Part shown: in pieces, positions 42,650 to 51,589 of the stretch
Position numbering within the stretch: position 1 is the stretch's first letter
How the letters are laid out: the number at the start of each line of letters is the position of its first letter
Source: Vibrio sp. STUT-A11
GTDB lineage: Bacteria > Pseudomonadota > Gammaproteobacteria > Enterobacterales > Vibrionaceae
Direction: 5' to 3'
NCBI RefSeq assembly: GCF_026000435.1
Contig: NZ_AP026764.1
Location: forward strand, 1,426,001 to 1,490,000
Length of the DNA stretch: 64,000 nt
The notes under the pieces: model-generated
What the model was told of the DNA's origin: nothing
What the model saw: the letters and a program-made list of their open reading frames with translations, nothing else
Database searches by the model: none
Made by a program: the position numbers and the translations under genes

Positions 42650-44962
42650 ATGATAGAGATGATGAAAATGAGTGATTGTACGGACAAACATCTTAGTGAG
42701 GATGCTAATACATGCTGTAGTTCAACACATAAGCATTCTCATATAACAAAAGATAACATGGGTGCTCACCAACATGCTGAAACGGTTCTCCAGCATGATA
42801 AAAATGGCTGTGATTCATGTTGTACGTCTGCTCCTAGCAAACTTAAGAGCTTATCTGGCTCTGAAAAGATCGGAAATGATGTCCGTACTGAAGTTCGTAT
42901 TATGCAGATGGACTGCCCCGTTGAAGAGCAGTTAATTCAGAAAAAACTTGGTGGGATGAATCAGGTAAAGAAACTTGAGTTCAATTTAATGCAAAGGGTG
43001 CTAACTATCACTCACACACCAGACTCCTTGGATATGATACTAGTTGCTATCCGTTCGCTTGGGTTTGAACCAGATGTATCTGATGACAGTCAGATTCACA
43101 AAGTTCCTCATGAAAAGGAGAAACCATTGTGGCCATTGGTTTTGGCTGGTATCTCAGCGATAGGGTCGGAAGTGGCACATTGGACTGGGATACCGGAGTG
43201 GGTTCAAGCCACATTAGCATTAATTGCTGTACTGTCTTGTGGGTTAACAACTTATAAAAAAGGATGGATATCTATACGCAATGCTAATCTCAACATGAAT
43301 GCATTGATGAGTATCGCGGTTACTGGTGCATTTATTATTGGTCAATGGCCAGAAGCGGCCATGGTAATGGTATTGTTTACTATTGCTGAACTAGTTGAAG
43401 CAAAATCACTCGACCGAGCTAGAAACGCTATCAGCTCATTAATGAGTTTAACACCTGATACGGTGATAGTTCAGCAATCAGATAACTCTTGGAAAGAAGC
43501 TGATGCTCAAACCGTGCAACTTGGTGACATTGTCAGAGTAAAACCGGGGGAACGTATTGGTCTCGATGGCAATATCATTAAAGGGCAAACCACCATCAAC
43601 CAAGCCCCTATTACTGGTGAAAGTATGCCTGTCGATAAGATTGAAGGTGACTCAGTTTTTGCAGGAACGATTAATCAGGCTGGAGCTATTGAGTATAGAG
43701 TGACCGCAGCAGCTAACAATACAACTTTGGCACGCATTATTCATGCAGTAGAAGAAGCTCAAGGTGCTCAGGCTCCAACTCAACGTTTTGTTGATCGTTT
43801 TTCTCAAATCTACACACCCGCTGTCATTGCGATTGCATTCGCAGTTGCTGTGTTACCACCCGTTTTGGGGTATGGTGAGTGGTTAGATTGGATTTACAAA
43901 GCGCTTGTTATGTTGGTGATTGCTTGTCCTTGTGCACTTGTTATCTCTACGCCTGTCACTATTGTTAGCGGCCTGACAGCGGCAGCACGTAAAGGCATCC
44001 TGATTAAAGGAGGTGTGTATCTTGAACTGGGGAGAAAATTAGAAGCACTAGCTTTAGATAAAACTGGGACGATTACCCACGGAAAACCAATGTTGATTGA
44101 CGTAATGACTTTCAACGAATGGACAGAAGATTCCGTTTACTCAATAGGGTTTAATCTTACAAATCTATCTGACCACCCAGTCTCTACCGCCATTGCCACC
44201 GCGCTATCTACTCAAAAAAGGCTTGATGTAGACGATTTTAAAGCTATTGCTGGCGAAGGCGTATCTGGAACAATCGCCAAACATAAATATTACTTGGGTA
44301 ATCAGAATCTTGTAGAGAGACATTTTACTATCCCCACGGACATTAGAAGCCATATTCACAAGTTAGAAAAACAAGGTAAGACCGTGTCATTGCTTCATAA
44401 CGGTATCCAAGTTCTGGGACTATTTTCAGTGGCAGATACTGTAAAGGAAAGTAGTCGTGCCGCGGTTCAACAACTCCATGAGTTGGGCATAAAAACGATT
44501 ATGTTGTCTGGAGACAACTCACATACCGCATCAGCAGTTGCGTCTCAAGTCGGTATTGACGAAGCTCATGGCAATCAGCTTCCAGAAGATAAGTATCGTA
44601 CTGTTGAAGCTTATTCCAGTAACGGTGTTATAGGTATGGTGGGAGATGGCATTAATGATGCGCCTGCACTGGCGGCTGCAAATATTGGATTCTCAATGGG
44701 AGCTATGGGAACTGATACCGCCATTGAAACATCTGATGTCGCATTGATGGATGATGATCTACGAAAAATCCCGACATTTGTCAGCTTGTCTAAACGTACC
44801 TACCAAATACTGATACAGAATATTAGCTTTGCTCTTGCTATAAAAGCCCTATTTTTAGCCCTAACTTTTGTTGGCGTGGGTACTATGTGGATGGCAGTTT
44901 TTGCTGATGTTGGCGCAAGTTTACTTGTTGTCGCCAATGGGTTGAGGCTGCTGAAGAAGTGA
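42650..44962 (+). CDS. cadA: Cd/Pb/Zn-exporting P1B-type ATPase
   Basis: A 770-residue heavy-metal P-type ATPase. The N-terminus is His/Cys-rich (CCSSTHKHSH, CDSCCTSAPS), followed by an HMA-like domain with MDCPVEEQ (residues about 87-94). Membrane helices frame the transport motif ACPCALVIS (about residue 426). Phosphorylation Asp is in DKTGT (about 470), hinge in MVGDGINDAPAL. The C-terminal helices carry the conserved Asp near FADVGASLLVV. This is the ZntA/CadA subgroup (P1B-2). The Cys-rich tail before the HMA is unusually long for a ZntA. Exact start uncertain among in-frame ATGs at 42650-42668. Confidence 0.95.
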   Translation: MIEMMKMSDCTDKHLSEDANTCCSSTHKHSHITKDNMGAHQHAETVLQHDKNGCDSCCTSAPSKLKSLSGSEKIGNDVRTEVRIMQMDCPVEEQLIQKKLGGMNQVKKLEFNLMQRVLTITHTPDSLDMILVAIRSLGFEPDVSDDSQIHKVPHEKEKPLWPLVLAGISAIGSEVAHWTGIPEWVQATLALIAVLSCGLTTYKKGWISIRNANLNMNALMSIAVTGAFIIGQWPEAAMVMVLFTIAELVEAKSLDRARNAISSLMSLTPDTVIVQQSDNSWKEADAQTVQLGDIVRVKPGERIGLDGNIIKGQTTINQAPITGESMPVDKIEGDSVFAGTINQAGAIEYRVTAAANNTTLARIIHAVEEAQGAQAPTQRFVDRFSQIYTPAVIAIAFAVAVLPPVLGYGEWLDWIYKALVMLVIACPCALVISTPVTIVSGLTAAARKGILIKGGVYLELGRKLEALALDKTGTITHGKPMLIDVMTFNEWTEDSVYSIGFNLTNLSDHPVSTAIATALSTQKRLDVDDFKAIAGEGVSGTIAKHKYYLGNQNLVERHFTIPTDIRSHIHKLEKQGKTVSLLHNGIQVLGLFSVADTVKESSRAAVQQLHELGIKTIMLSGDNSHTASAVASQVGIDEAHGNQLPEDKYRTVEAYSSNGVIGMVGDGINDAPALAAANIGFSMGAMGTDTAIETSDVALMDDDLRKIPTFVSLSKRTYQILIQNISFALAIKALFLALTFVGVGTMWMAVFADVGASLLVVANGLRLLKK

Positions 44963-45055
44963 TGGCTTAAACTACTCATTTTGATAAATATCATCATGGA
45001 TTCGCCTTTAATAACAATAAAGAATGATATACATTTTTATTAATATGGAGTTACT

Positions 45056-45577
45056 TTGAAGACATTAACTAACTCGACATTTGTTGGGATATTCTTACTT
45101 TTATCGAGTGTTGGGATGGAGCTATTTGGCCTCTTCACACAATACTACCTAGGCTTCGAACCTTGTGCGAACTGTGTTCAGATTCGACTATTTATATTGT
45201 TTCTTGGTATAGCGGGTATATTACACATCTTTGCAAATCAGAATGACATAACTAAGATTTCGACGTTGTTGTTATCGCTCATCGGCACCTACTTTGCATT
45301 GCAGTTTTCGTGGGATAACCACTTGATTGAAACAGGTCAAAAACTTTCAAGTTGTAGCTATGGCTCTCCATTTCCGAGTTTCATGCCTTTAGATTCATGG
45401 TTCCCAACCATGTTCGAAGCTAAAGGCCCATGCGGGACACCATCTCCACTGTATGGAAACATAACTTTTACTGACCTATCGATTTTTGGCTTATCCTTGT
45501 TGCTCGCAATGATAACGATAACACTTGGTGCAAACCTCTATAAGGTTAAGGAAAAAATGCATAATGAACCAAAATAA
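45056..45577 (+). CDS. dsbB: Membrane quinone reductase of the disulfide pathway (DsbB/BdbC-like)
   Basis: A 173-residue inner-membrane protein with four helices. Cys pairs are Cys37/Cys40 (EPCANCVQIR) and Cys100/Cys126 in the second periplasmic loop, exactly the two pairs DsbB needs to take electrons from DsbA and pass them to quinone. TTG start with GGAG ten bases upstream. It overlaps dsbA by 14 bases. Placed 93 bases after cadA on the same strand, so it is part of the metal cargo. Confidence 0.9.
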   Translation: MKTLTNSTFVGIFLLLSSVGMELFGLFTQYYLGFEPCANCVQIRLFILFLGIAGILHIFANQNDITKISTLLLSLIGTYFALQFSWDNHLIETGQKLSSCSYGSPFPSFMPLDSWFPTMFEAKGPCGTPSPLYGNITFTDLSIFGLSLLLAMITITLGANLYKVKEKMHNEPK

Positions 45578-46196
45578 AATCGTACTTTCAATTACTTTGC
45601 TAATGGGAGCACTGCTCACTGCTTTTATGTTTAGTTGGTATCAACAGCAAAATAATGTTGATATTTCAGTTAAAAACAATGAGCTCGAACGGCAATACTC
45701 AGTAAGCTTTGGTCCCGAAACAGCCAAAGTAACCATCGTAGAGTTTTTTGACCCTGCTTGTGAGGCTTGCAGAGCATTTTACCCTTTTGTTAAGAAAATC
45801 ATGAACGAAAACCCAGACGATATTCGCCTCGTATTGCGTTACGCTGCGTTTCATGAAGGCTCAGATGAAGTCGTATTAATGTTAGAGGCGGCAAGGCGCC
45901 AAGGGCTTTATAGTGAGGTGCTTGTATCTATATTAGCAGGACAAAACTCTTGGGCTTCACACAGTAAACCAAATTTAGCAAATGTCTGGAACATTGCTGA
46001 AAGTGCAGGATTGGATATTTCTAAAGCTCGCGAAGACATGGAAGATCCAGACATAATTCAAGTACTTGAACAAGATACAGCGGATGTAAAATCGTTAGGG
46101 ATTCAAAAAACGCCAACATTTTTTGTAAACGGGAAACCTTTAGAGAGCTTTGGTTCACAGCAGCTCTATGACTTAGTGCAAAGCGAGCTCAAATAG
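45564..46196 (+). CDS. dsbA: Thiol-disulfide oxidoreductase (DsbA-like)
   Basis: A 210-residue periplasmic thioredoxin-fold protein with an N-terminal membrane helix (IVLSITLLMGALLTAFMFSWY). Catalytic motif CEAC (Cys66/Cys69, in FFDPACEACRAFYPF), cis-Pro in IQKTPTFFVNG. Close to the thioredoxin-like DsbA_3/DSBA group. Start at ATG 45564, overlapping the dsbB stop, with AAGGAAAAA upstream. Together with dsbB it may re-oxidise periplasmic protein thiols damaged or masked by metals such as cadmium. Confidence 0.9.
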   Translation: MNQNKIVLSITLLMGALLTAFMFSWYQQQNNVDISVKNNELERQYSVSFGPETAKVTIVEFFDPACEACRAFYPFVKKIMNENPDDIRLVLRYAAFHEGSDEVVLMLEAARRQGLYSEVLVSILAGQNSWASHSKPNLANVWNIAESAGLDISKAREDMEDPDIIQVLEQDTADVKSLGIQKTPTFFVNGKPLESFGSQQLYDLVQSELK

Positions 46197-46264
46197 GCGC
46201 AATACCTCATTAAGTACCTTGAAGATAAACACCGTCAAGGTACCTTAGGTGTAGAGGAATGGTG

Positions 46265-46590
46265 TCAATGTATGGCAATCGTAAATGTACACTTCAAACC
46301 ATGAGGTTTATTGCGACTTAACAGTAGATTTCCACCGTAATTGTTCGCCAATGCTTTCGTGATAGAGAGGCCTAATCCGACATTAGAGTAATCTGCACTT
46401 CTTGCTGAGTCTAGACGAGTAAAGGGGTTTATGACCTCTTTTAACTTCTCGATCTCGATACTCACACCCGTATCTGAGATCGTAAACTCAATTAAGTCGG
46501 AATGTTTGGATACACCCAATGATATCCCACAAGATTCACCGCCACTTCTCTCTTTATAGTCAGTACAGTTATATGAGTATTCATTTTAAG
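46265..46590 (-). pseudogene. C-terminal fragment of a sensor histidine kinase
   Basis: The open frame reads SDLIEFTISDTGVSIEIEKL, then SNVGLGLSITKALANNYGGNL, the G1 and G2 boxes of a HATPase_c domain. Upstream the same frame stays open to about 46590 (NEYSYN...SGGESCGISLGVS) and then meets a stop. The dimerisation, sensor and membrane parts are missing, so it is a decayed passenger lying between dsbA and the inner transposon end. Confidence 0.7.
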
Positions 46591-46742
46591 TTTACCTGTA
46601 TAAATTCGGCATTTTGCTCAGTTCTGGGAGTTTCTGAGCACCGCCCCTCAACCGTCAGCCATGAGGAAAAGTACTGCTATACCAGTGGCACGATCTGCCA
46701 CTGAGTAATTGAGTTAACACCAAATGGGGCATTTCTTGTTTA

Positions 46743-46777
46743 GGGGACTAAAGCCCATAAGGAACAGAAACGTTAAG
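46743..46777. repeat. Internal Tn3-type terminal repeat, diverged
   Basis: GGGGACTAAAGCCCATAAGG followed by AACAGAAACGTTAAG resembles the left outer repeat but with substitutions and a three-base deletion. It sits three to four bases before the complete resolvase gene in the same relative position as the outer repeat to the truncated resolvase. It marks the original left end of a simpler transposon (46743-51269). Confidence 0.82.
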
Positions 46778-46781
46778 CTTC

Positions 46782-47417
46782 TTATCCCAATGAACGCTCA
46801 CTTGCTAACTTCTTAGCCACCCGAATTACCGTTCTAGTGGACACATTCGTCAATTTAGCGGTATCACTGATACTTAACCCATTGATAACTCTTAACTGAT
46901 AGATTTTTTCATGAAGCTGGAGATCTGCTTGTCTTCCTCGATATTTTCCCTCTTCTCGAGCCTTCATGATCCCTTCAGCTTGCCGCCGCCGTCGATCTTG
47001 GTAATCTTTTCGTGCAATTGCAGCGAGCATATCCATCATCATCCCATTAATAGCCCTGATCATCGAACGAGTGAACTCGTCGGGAATGTGTGGCGCAAAA
47101 GCGATATGGCTAGTTGGTAAATCGATACTGATTACCTTAAGTTCCTTTTGGTTCAGCATTTCTTTTAATTTGAACCAACTTTCTTCATCAAGTCGAGAAA
47201 GACGATCAATTTGCTCTATTATGATCGCATCACCAATTGCAGCATCATCAAGTAATCGGAGTAATTCAGGTCTTTGTAATGAGGCTCCCGATTCATTCTC
47301 AATATACCAACCTGCTATTCGAAAGCCCTTTTGCTGTGCAAACTCCTGTAAAGCACCTTGAGCACGTTTTGCATTCTGATCAGAGGTTGATGCTCTTAAG
47401 TATCCAAAGATGTACAT
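46782..47417 (-). CDS. tnpR: Serine site-specific recombinase (Tn3-family resolvase)
   Basis: Resolves the cointegrates made by TnpA. The 211 residues begin MYIFGYLRASTSDQN with the catalytic Ser near residue 10-12; IIIEQIDRLSRL and the E-helix region follow. The C-terminal helix-turn-helix is LSISDTAKLTNVSTRTVIRV. Start at 47417 sits beside the probable res site. Typical of Tn3 resolvases of the longer, TnpR-like class. Confidence 0.93.
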   Translation of the reverse strand: MYIFGYLRASTSDQNAKRAQGALQEFAQQKGFRIAGWYIENESGASLQRPELLRLLDDAAIGDAIIIEQIDRLSRLDEESWFKLKEMLNQKELKVISIDLPTSHIAFAPHIPDEFTRSMIRAINGMMMDMLAAIARKDYQDRRRRQAEGIMKAREEGKYRGRQADLQLHEKIYQLRVINGLSISDTAKLTNVSTRTVIRVAKKLASERSLG

Positions 47418-47424
47418 AAGCCCC

Positions 47425-47590
47425 TCAAAGTGACATTTAGATTATGATCTAAACAAGTGTGACAAATAGGTTATGACAAATCTACTTTTCGTGTCAATTT
47501 TTACGTGTGACTTATAAGTATACTTCATTGTCATACGAAGATCGTGATTTGATTTTGAATTTTAGTTGACCTATTATTGGTGTGTTAATT
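47425..47590. promoter_or_regulatory. Probable res recombination site and promoter region
   Basis: The 195-base gap between divergent tnpR and parD contains repeated TGACA/TGTCA half-sites (for example GTGTGACAAAT, TATGACAAAT, CGTGTCAATT, CGTGTGACTT, TTGTCATACG). In Tn3-family elements this gap holds the three subsites where resolvase acts and represses. Confidence 0.6.
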
Positions 47591-47612
47591 ATTCACACAT
47601 GTAGGTGGAAAT

Positions 47613-47855
47613 ATGTCACGCACAACTAGTGTTACGATTGGGTCTCAGCTAGATGAGTTTGTCGGCCAACTCATAGCGACTGGTCGCTATGGCTCAACAA
47701 GCGAAGTAGTTCGTTCTGCATTGCGGCTACTCGAAAGGCAAGAGAAACAAACCACGGCTCTAAAAATGGCGATTGAAGCCGGAGAGCAGAGTGGTCAATG
47801 CTCATTATCACTTCATGACATTGCGACTAAAGTAAAGCAGAGACACAATGTATAA
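47613..47855 (+). CDS. parD: ParD-type antitoxin
   Basis: An 80-residue ribbon-helix-helix antitoxin: SVTIGSQLDEFVGQLIATG then RYGSTSEVVRSALRLLERQE. The C-terminal half wraps the toxin. Its stop overlaps the ParE start by eight bases. Likely autoregulated through the upstream region. Confidence 0.9.
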   Translation: MSRTTSVTIGSQLDEFVGQLIATGRYGSTSEVVRSALRLLERQEKQTTALKMAIEAGEQSGQCSLSLHDIATKVKQRHNV

Positions 47856-48147
47856 ACTTTCCAACCTCGCCGCAGAAGACTTTGAGCATATCTTTGAATA
47901 CACCCTATTGAACTTTGGCATAGAGCAAGCGGATGCTTATACAGACAGTATGCATGACGTTTTGCTAACGCTTGCAGAACAACCTTTGATGGGTTACGAG
48001 TGCCCCGAAATTGCCGAAGGGCTTCGCCGCCACGATCACCATAAACATGCTATTTTTTATCGCCCACAACCTCATAGTATTTACATAATCCGTATTCTTC
48101 ATCAGCAGATGGAACCATTGCGGCATTTCCATCCAGATATTTATTAA
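47848..48147 (+). CDS. parE: ParE-type toxin (RelE/ParE superfamily)
   Basis: A 99-residue toxin: YKLSNLAAEDFEHIFEYTL, FGIEQADAYTDSM, and the C-terminal RHDHHKHAIFYRPQ, IIRILHQQMEPLRHF. These are ParE features; ParE poisons DNA gyrase. Translationally coupled to ParD. Toxin-antitoxin modules next to tnpR are a known passenger of Tn3-family transposons. Confidence 0.92.
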   Translation: MYKLSNLAAEDFEHIFEYTLLNFGIEQADAYTDSMHDVLLTLAEQPLMGYECPEIAEGLRRHDHHKHAIFYRPQPHSIYIIRILHQQMEPLRHFHPDIY

Positions 48148-48230
48148 AATTCCTCATGGCTTACATGCCGGAAATGGGAAAACAATACGTCACTGATTTG
48201 AGTTTGTGTAACCAATAAGAGGTTTTGGCT

Positions 48231-51200
48231 ATGCCCGTAGATTTTTTAACCACTGAACAAAAAAATAGTTACGGGCAATTTAATGGGGAGCCGAATGATG
48301 TTCAATTGGCGCGGTACTTCCATTTGGACGAGGCTGACTTAGCTTTTGTTACACAAAGACGTGGTGAACACAATCGATTTGGAGTTGCGCTGCAATTAGG
48401 TTGTGTTCGCTTTCTTGGTACTTTCTTGATCGATTTAAATCAAATCCCAACGAATACCCAATGGTTTGTCGCAAGGCAACTGAATATAACCAATATTGGT
48501 ATTTTGTCTGACTATTCTCAGCGCGAAACCACACGCCGCGAGCATACCGCTCTGATCCGCAATCAGTATGGTTATCGTGAGTTTGTTTGGCCGTGGTCAT
48601 TCCGGTTATCCCGCCTTCTCTATAGCCGGAGTTGGATCAGTAATGAACGCCCGAGTTTACTGTTTGATTTAGCGACCGGATGGCTGATCCAACATAAAAT
48701 CCTTTTACCAGGCGCATCAACTTTAACCCGTTTAATTTCACAAATCAGAGACCGAGCAGAAAACCGATTGTGGCAGCAACTATCCAGTCTCCCAAATTCG
48801 GATCAGCAAGCTAGGTTGGATTCCTTACTACAAATTCCTGAAGCAGCCAGAACAACACACTTCGACCGTTTTCGTAAGGGGCCGGTCAATGTCAGTGGCC
48901 CTGCATTTAATGAGGCTATTGAACGTTACAAAGCACTTCAAACCTATGGAATAACTGAACTGGATTTTACTGGTATTCCTCCCGTCCGGTTTAAACATAT
49001 TGCCCGTCATGCTGGAATGATCTCGGCATACAAAATAGGCCGTATGCCGGAGACTAAGCGTACTGCGATACTCGTGGCTTTTGTGAAAGCCTATGAAATT
49101 ATTGCATTAGATGAAGCGTTGGATGTACTGGATCTTTTGATTACAAATATCGCTGGCGAAGCGAAGAAATTAGGACAGAAAAAGCGTCTTCGTACTCTAA
49201 AAGATTTGGATAAATCTGCACTGGCTTTAGCTAAAGTTTGTGCTCTGCTGCTAGACGACAACTTAGATGATGAGTCGCTACGTCCGTCAATCTTTGCTAA
49301 ATTTTCACGGGAAAAGCTAGCGCAATCTATTTCTACCGTACACGAGTTAGCCCGACCTTATGATGACAATTTTCATGAAGAGATGGTTGAACAGTACGGG
49401 CGAGTTCGGCGTTTTCTACCAAAACTGCTCCGTGATATCGAATTTTCCGCCGCTCCTGCGGGAGACAAAACGCTTGAAGTTCACCAGTACTTAGCGCAAT
49501 TACTCGACTCAAAAAAACAAATTCTTGATGATGCGCCAGTGGATATCGTATCTAATCCATGGAAGCGATTGGTATTAGATAAAGGTGGTCGGGTGACTAA
49601 ACGAGGCTACACACTGTGTTTTTTGGATAAATTACAGGATAGCTTGCGCCGACGAGATATCTATGTCGAAAACAGCGATCGCTGGGGCGATCCGAGAGCC
49701 AAACTTTTGCAGGGGCAAGAGTGGCAGTCCAACCGAATTCAGGTCTGTCGATCACTGGGACATCCGCTAAACGCAAAAGAAGCCATCGATGCGTTAGTCA
49801 GGCAACTGGATACAACCTATCATCAGGTTGCCGCAAATTTTGACGATAATGGTTCGGTGGATATTGATATCTCGGGGAAACGACCAGCTCTGACCATCAC
49901 AAATATTGATAGACTAGATAACCCTCCGAGCTTACAGGGATTATCCAAACAAGTTGAGGCGTTACTTCCTGCCGTAGACCTCACAGAACTACTACTTGAA
50001 GTCAATGCTCATACTGGCTTTGCCGATGAATTCACTCATATTAGCGAATCTAACGCACGTGCCAATGATTTAACGGTAAGTATCTGCGCCGTGTTACTGT
50101 CCGAAGCTTGCAATATCGGCCTTGAGCCACTGATAAAGTCTCATATCCCTGCTTTAACCAGACACCGACTCAGTTGGGTTAAACAAAATTATTTACGTGC
50201 TGAAACGTTAGTAAAAGCCAACGCGAAACTGGTCGATTTTCAGTCTACTCTTGCACTAGCTAAGCATTGGGGCGGAGGTGAAGTTGCCTCTGCTGATGGG
50301 ATGCGATTTATCACACCAATAAGAACCGTCAATTCAGGTGCGAACCGAAAATACTTTGGCTCCAGCCGTGGTATCACATGGTATAACTTCGTCTCCGATC
50401 AGTTTTCTGGATTTCACGGAATCGTTATACCAGGAACACTACGAGATTCCATATTCGTACTCGAAGGGTTATTGGAACAGCAAACCGGATTAAACCCTAC
50501 TGAAATCATGACAGATACAGCAGGAGCCAGTGACATGGTCTTCGGCTTATTCTGGTTATTGGGATATCAGTTCTCGCCAAGGTTAGCCGATGCAGGCGAA
50601 TCGGTATTTTGGCGCGTAGATAAAGAAGCGGATTACGGTGTACTCGATGAGCTAGCACGAAACTGCGTAAATCCACAAAAAATAGAGCTTCACTGGGATG
50701 ACATGATGCGTATAGCAGGCTCTCTTAAACTGGGAAAAGTGCAGGCATCAGAACTGATTCGGTCGTTGCTCAAAAGTGACCGACCATCGAGTCTTGCTCA
50801 GGCCATTATCGAAGCTGGTCGTATCAATAAGACATTATATTTACTGAATTACATCGATGATGAAGACTATCGACGCAGAATACTAACCCAATTAAACCGA
50901 GGCGAAAGTCGTCATGCCGTTGCCAGAGCTATTTGTCACGGTCAACGCGGTGAAATCCGCAAACGTTACCGAGAAGGGCAAGAAGATCAATTGGGTTCGC
51001 TTGGCTTAGTCACTAATGCCGTTGTGCTGTGGAATACCATCTATATGCAAGCTGCATTAGAGCACGTAGAACGACAAGGTGAAACACTAAAAGATGAAGA
51101 CATTGCAAGACTATCACCACTCAGCCATAAACATGTGAATATGTTGGGGCATTACTCATTTACATTGACCGAACAGGTTTTAAATGGTGAGTTAAGACCG

Positions 51201-51236
51201 CTTAAACAGCCGTCAGAACAGGAAGATTTTGCTTAG
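48231..51236 (+). CDS. tnpA: Tn3-family transposase TnpA
   Basis: A 1001-residue Tn3 transposase. N-terminal DNA-binding DUF4158 part (YFHLDEADLAFVTQRRGEHN), then catalytic region with first Asp in GEVASADGMRFITP, second in EIMTDTAGASDMVFG, and the Glu-containing LWNTIYMQAALEH. Its stop lies inside the right inverted repeat (51232-51269), as in other Tn3 elements. A start at TTG 48225 is also possible; ATG 48231 (MPVDFLTTEQ) fits an AAGAGG site. No truncation or frameshift seen. Confidence 0.95.
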   Translation: MPVDFLTTEQKNSYGQFNGEPNDVQLARYFHLDEADLAFVTQRRGEHNRFGVALQLGCVRFLGTFLIDLNQIPTNTQWFVARQLNITNIGILSDYSQRETTRREHTALIRNQYGYREFVWPWSFRLSRLLYSRSWISNERPSLLFDLATGWLIQHKILLPGASTLTRLISQIRDRAENRLWQQLSSLPNSDQQARLDSLLQIPEAARTTHFDRFRKGPVNVSGPAFNEAIERYKALQTYGITELDFTGIPPVRFKHIARHAGMISAYKIGRMPETKRTAILVAFVKAYEIIALDEALDVLDLLITNIAGEAKKLGQKKRLRTLKDLDKSALALAKVCALLLDDNLDDESLRPSIFAKFSREKLAQSISTVHELARPYDDNFHEEMVEQYGRVRRFLPKLLRDIEFSAAPAGDKTLEVHQYLAQLLDSKKQILDDAPVDIVSNPWKRLVLDKGGRVTKRGYTLCFLDKLQDSLRRRDIYVENSDRWGDPRAKLLQGQEWQSNRIQVCRSLGHPLNAKEAIDALVRQLDTTYHQVAANFDDNGSVDIDISGKRPALTITNIDRLDNPPSLQGLSKQVEALLPAVDLTELLLEVNAHTGFADEFTHISESNARANDLTVSICAVLLSEACNIGLEPLIKSHIPALTRHRLSWVKQNYLRAETLVKANAKLVDFQSTLALAKHWGGGEVASADGMRFITPIRTVNSGANRKYFGSSRGITWYNFVSDQFSGFHGIVIPGTLRDSIFVLEGLLEQQTGLNPTEIMTDTAGASDMVFGLFWLLGYQFSPRLADAGESVFWRVDKEADYGVLDELARNCVNPQKIELHWDDMMRIAGSLKLGKVQASELIRSLLKSDRPSSLAQAIIEAGRINKTLYLLNYIDDEDYRRRILTQLNRGESRHAVARAICHGQRGEIRKRYREGQEDQLGSLGLVTNAVVLWNTIYMQAALEHVERQGETLKDEDIARLSPLSHKHVNMLGHYSFTLTEQVLNGELRPLKQPSEQEDFA

Positions 51237-51474
51237 CGTACGTTTTCGTTCCATTGGGCTTCAGACCCCGTATAATGTTGGTGCTTTGGTTCAGAATGTC
51301 AGCTGATTCAACATTCGATTCCATATCAAAATGTACATTAACTTGAACGCCTTCTCGTTCAAATGTCATATCATCAAAATCGGTCATCGCGATCTTAAAT
51401 CCGTTTTTCGCGAAGAATCCAGTCACCATTGTTCTCTGTTTTATTTGTAATGCAGATTCAAGTAGCTTATCCAT
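51202..51474 (-). pseudogene. Interrupted small protein gene, paralogue B (5' part)
   Basis: Starts at 51474 (MDKLLESALQIKQRTMVTGF) with an AAGGAT site and matches gene A: 58 of 73 residues identical once the transposon is removed. The Tn3 element inserted after the codon for residue 68. The frame now runs into the inverted repeat and adds foreign residues (RGLKPNGTKTYAKQN...) up to a stop at 51202. The native end (PSRSR, stop) is at 41345-41362. It may still give a protein with an altered tail. Function unknown. Confidence 0.8.
51232..51269. repeat. Right terminal inverted repeat (38 bp)
   Basis: Exact reverse complement of the left repeat at 41367-41404 and contains the stop codon of tnpA. 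Followed by GTATA (51270-51274), the right copy of the target duplication. Confidence 0.93.
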
Positions 51475-51589
51475 AGTACTAATCCTTATTATTTATAGGG
51501 GAATGGAGTAAAGTTAGTACTGCAGGGTGATAAGGTCAATTGATATTGGTTCCAAATCATGAAAGCTCGTACTTAATTTTGTTAAAAGC

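Larger units (their letters stand above)
41367..51269. mobile_element. Tn3-family transposon, 9903 bp, carrying cadR-cadA-dsbB-dsbA
   Basis: Bounded by 38-bp inverted repeats that are exact reverse complements (41367-41404 and 51232-51269), flanked by GTATA duplications, and encoding a 1001-residue Tn3 transposase, serine resolvase and parDE. The left part (41367-41690) duplicates, with divergence, the resolvase end found at 46743-47060. Cargo (cadR, cadA, dsbB, dsbA, kinase remnant) lies between these two copies. The perfect ends and duplication indicate a recent insertion, and the element should still be mobile. Confidence 0.93.

Noticed and set aside
46265..46519. Functional histidine kinase in the transposon cargo
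   Set aside because: Only the ATP-binding end remains; no dimerisation or sensor domain.
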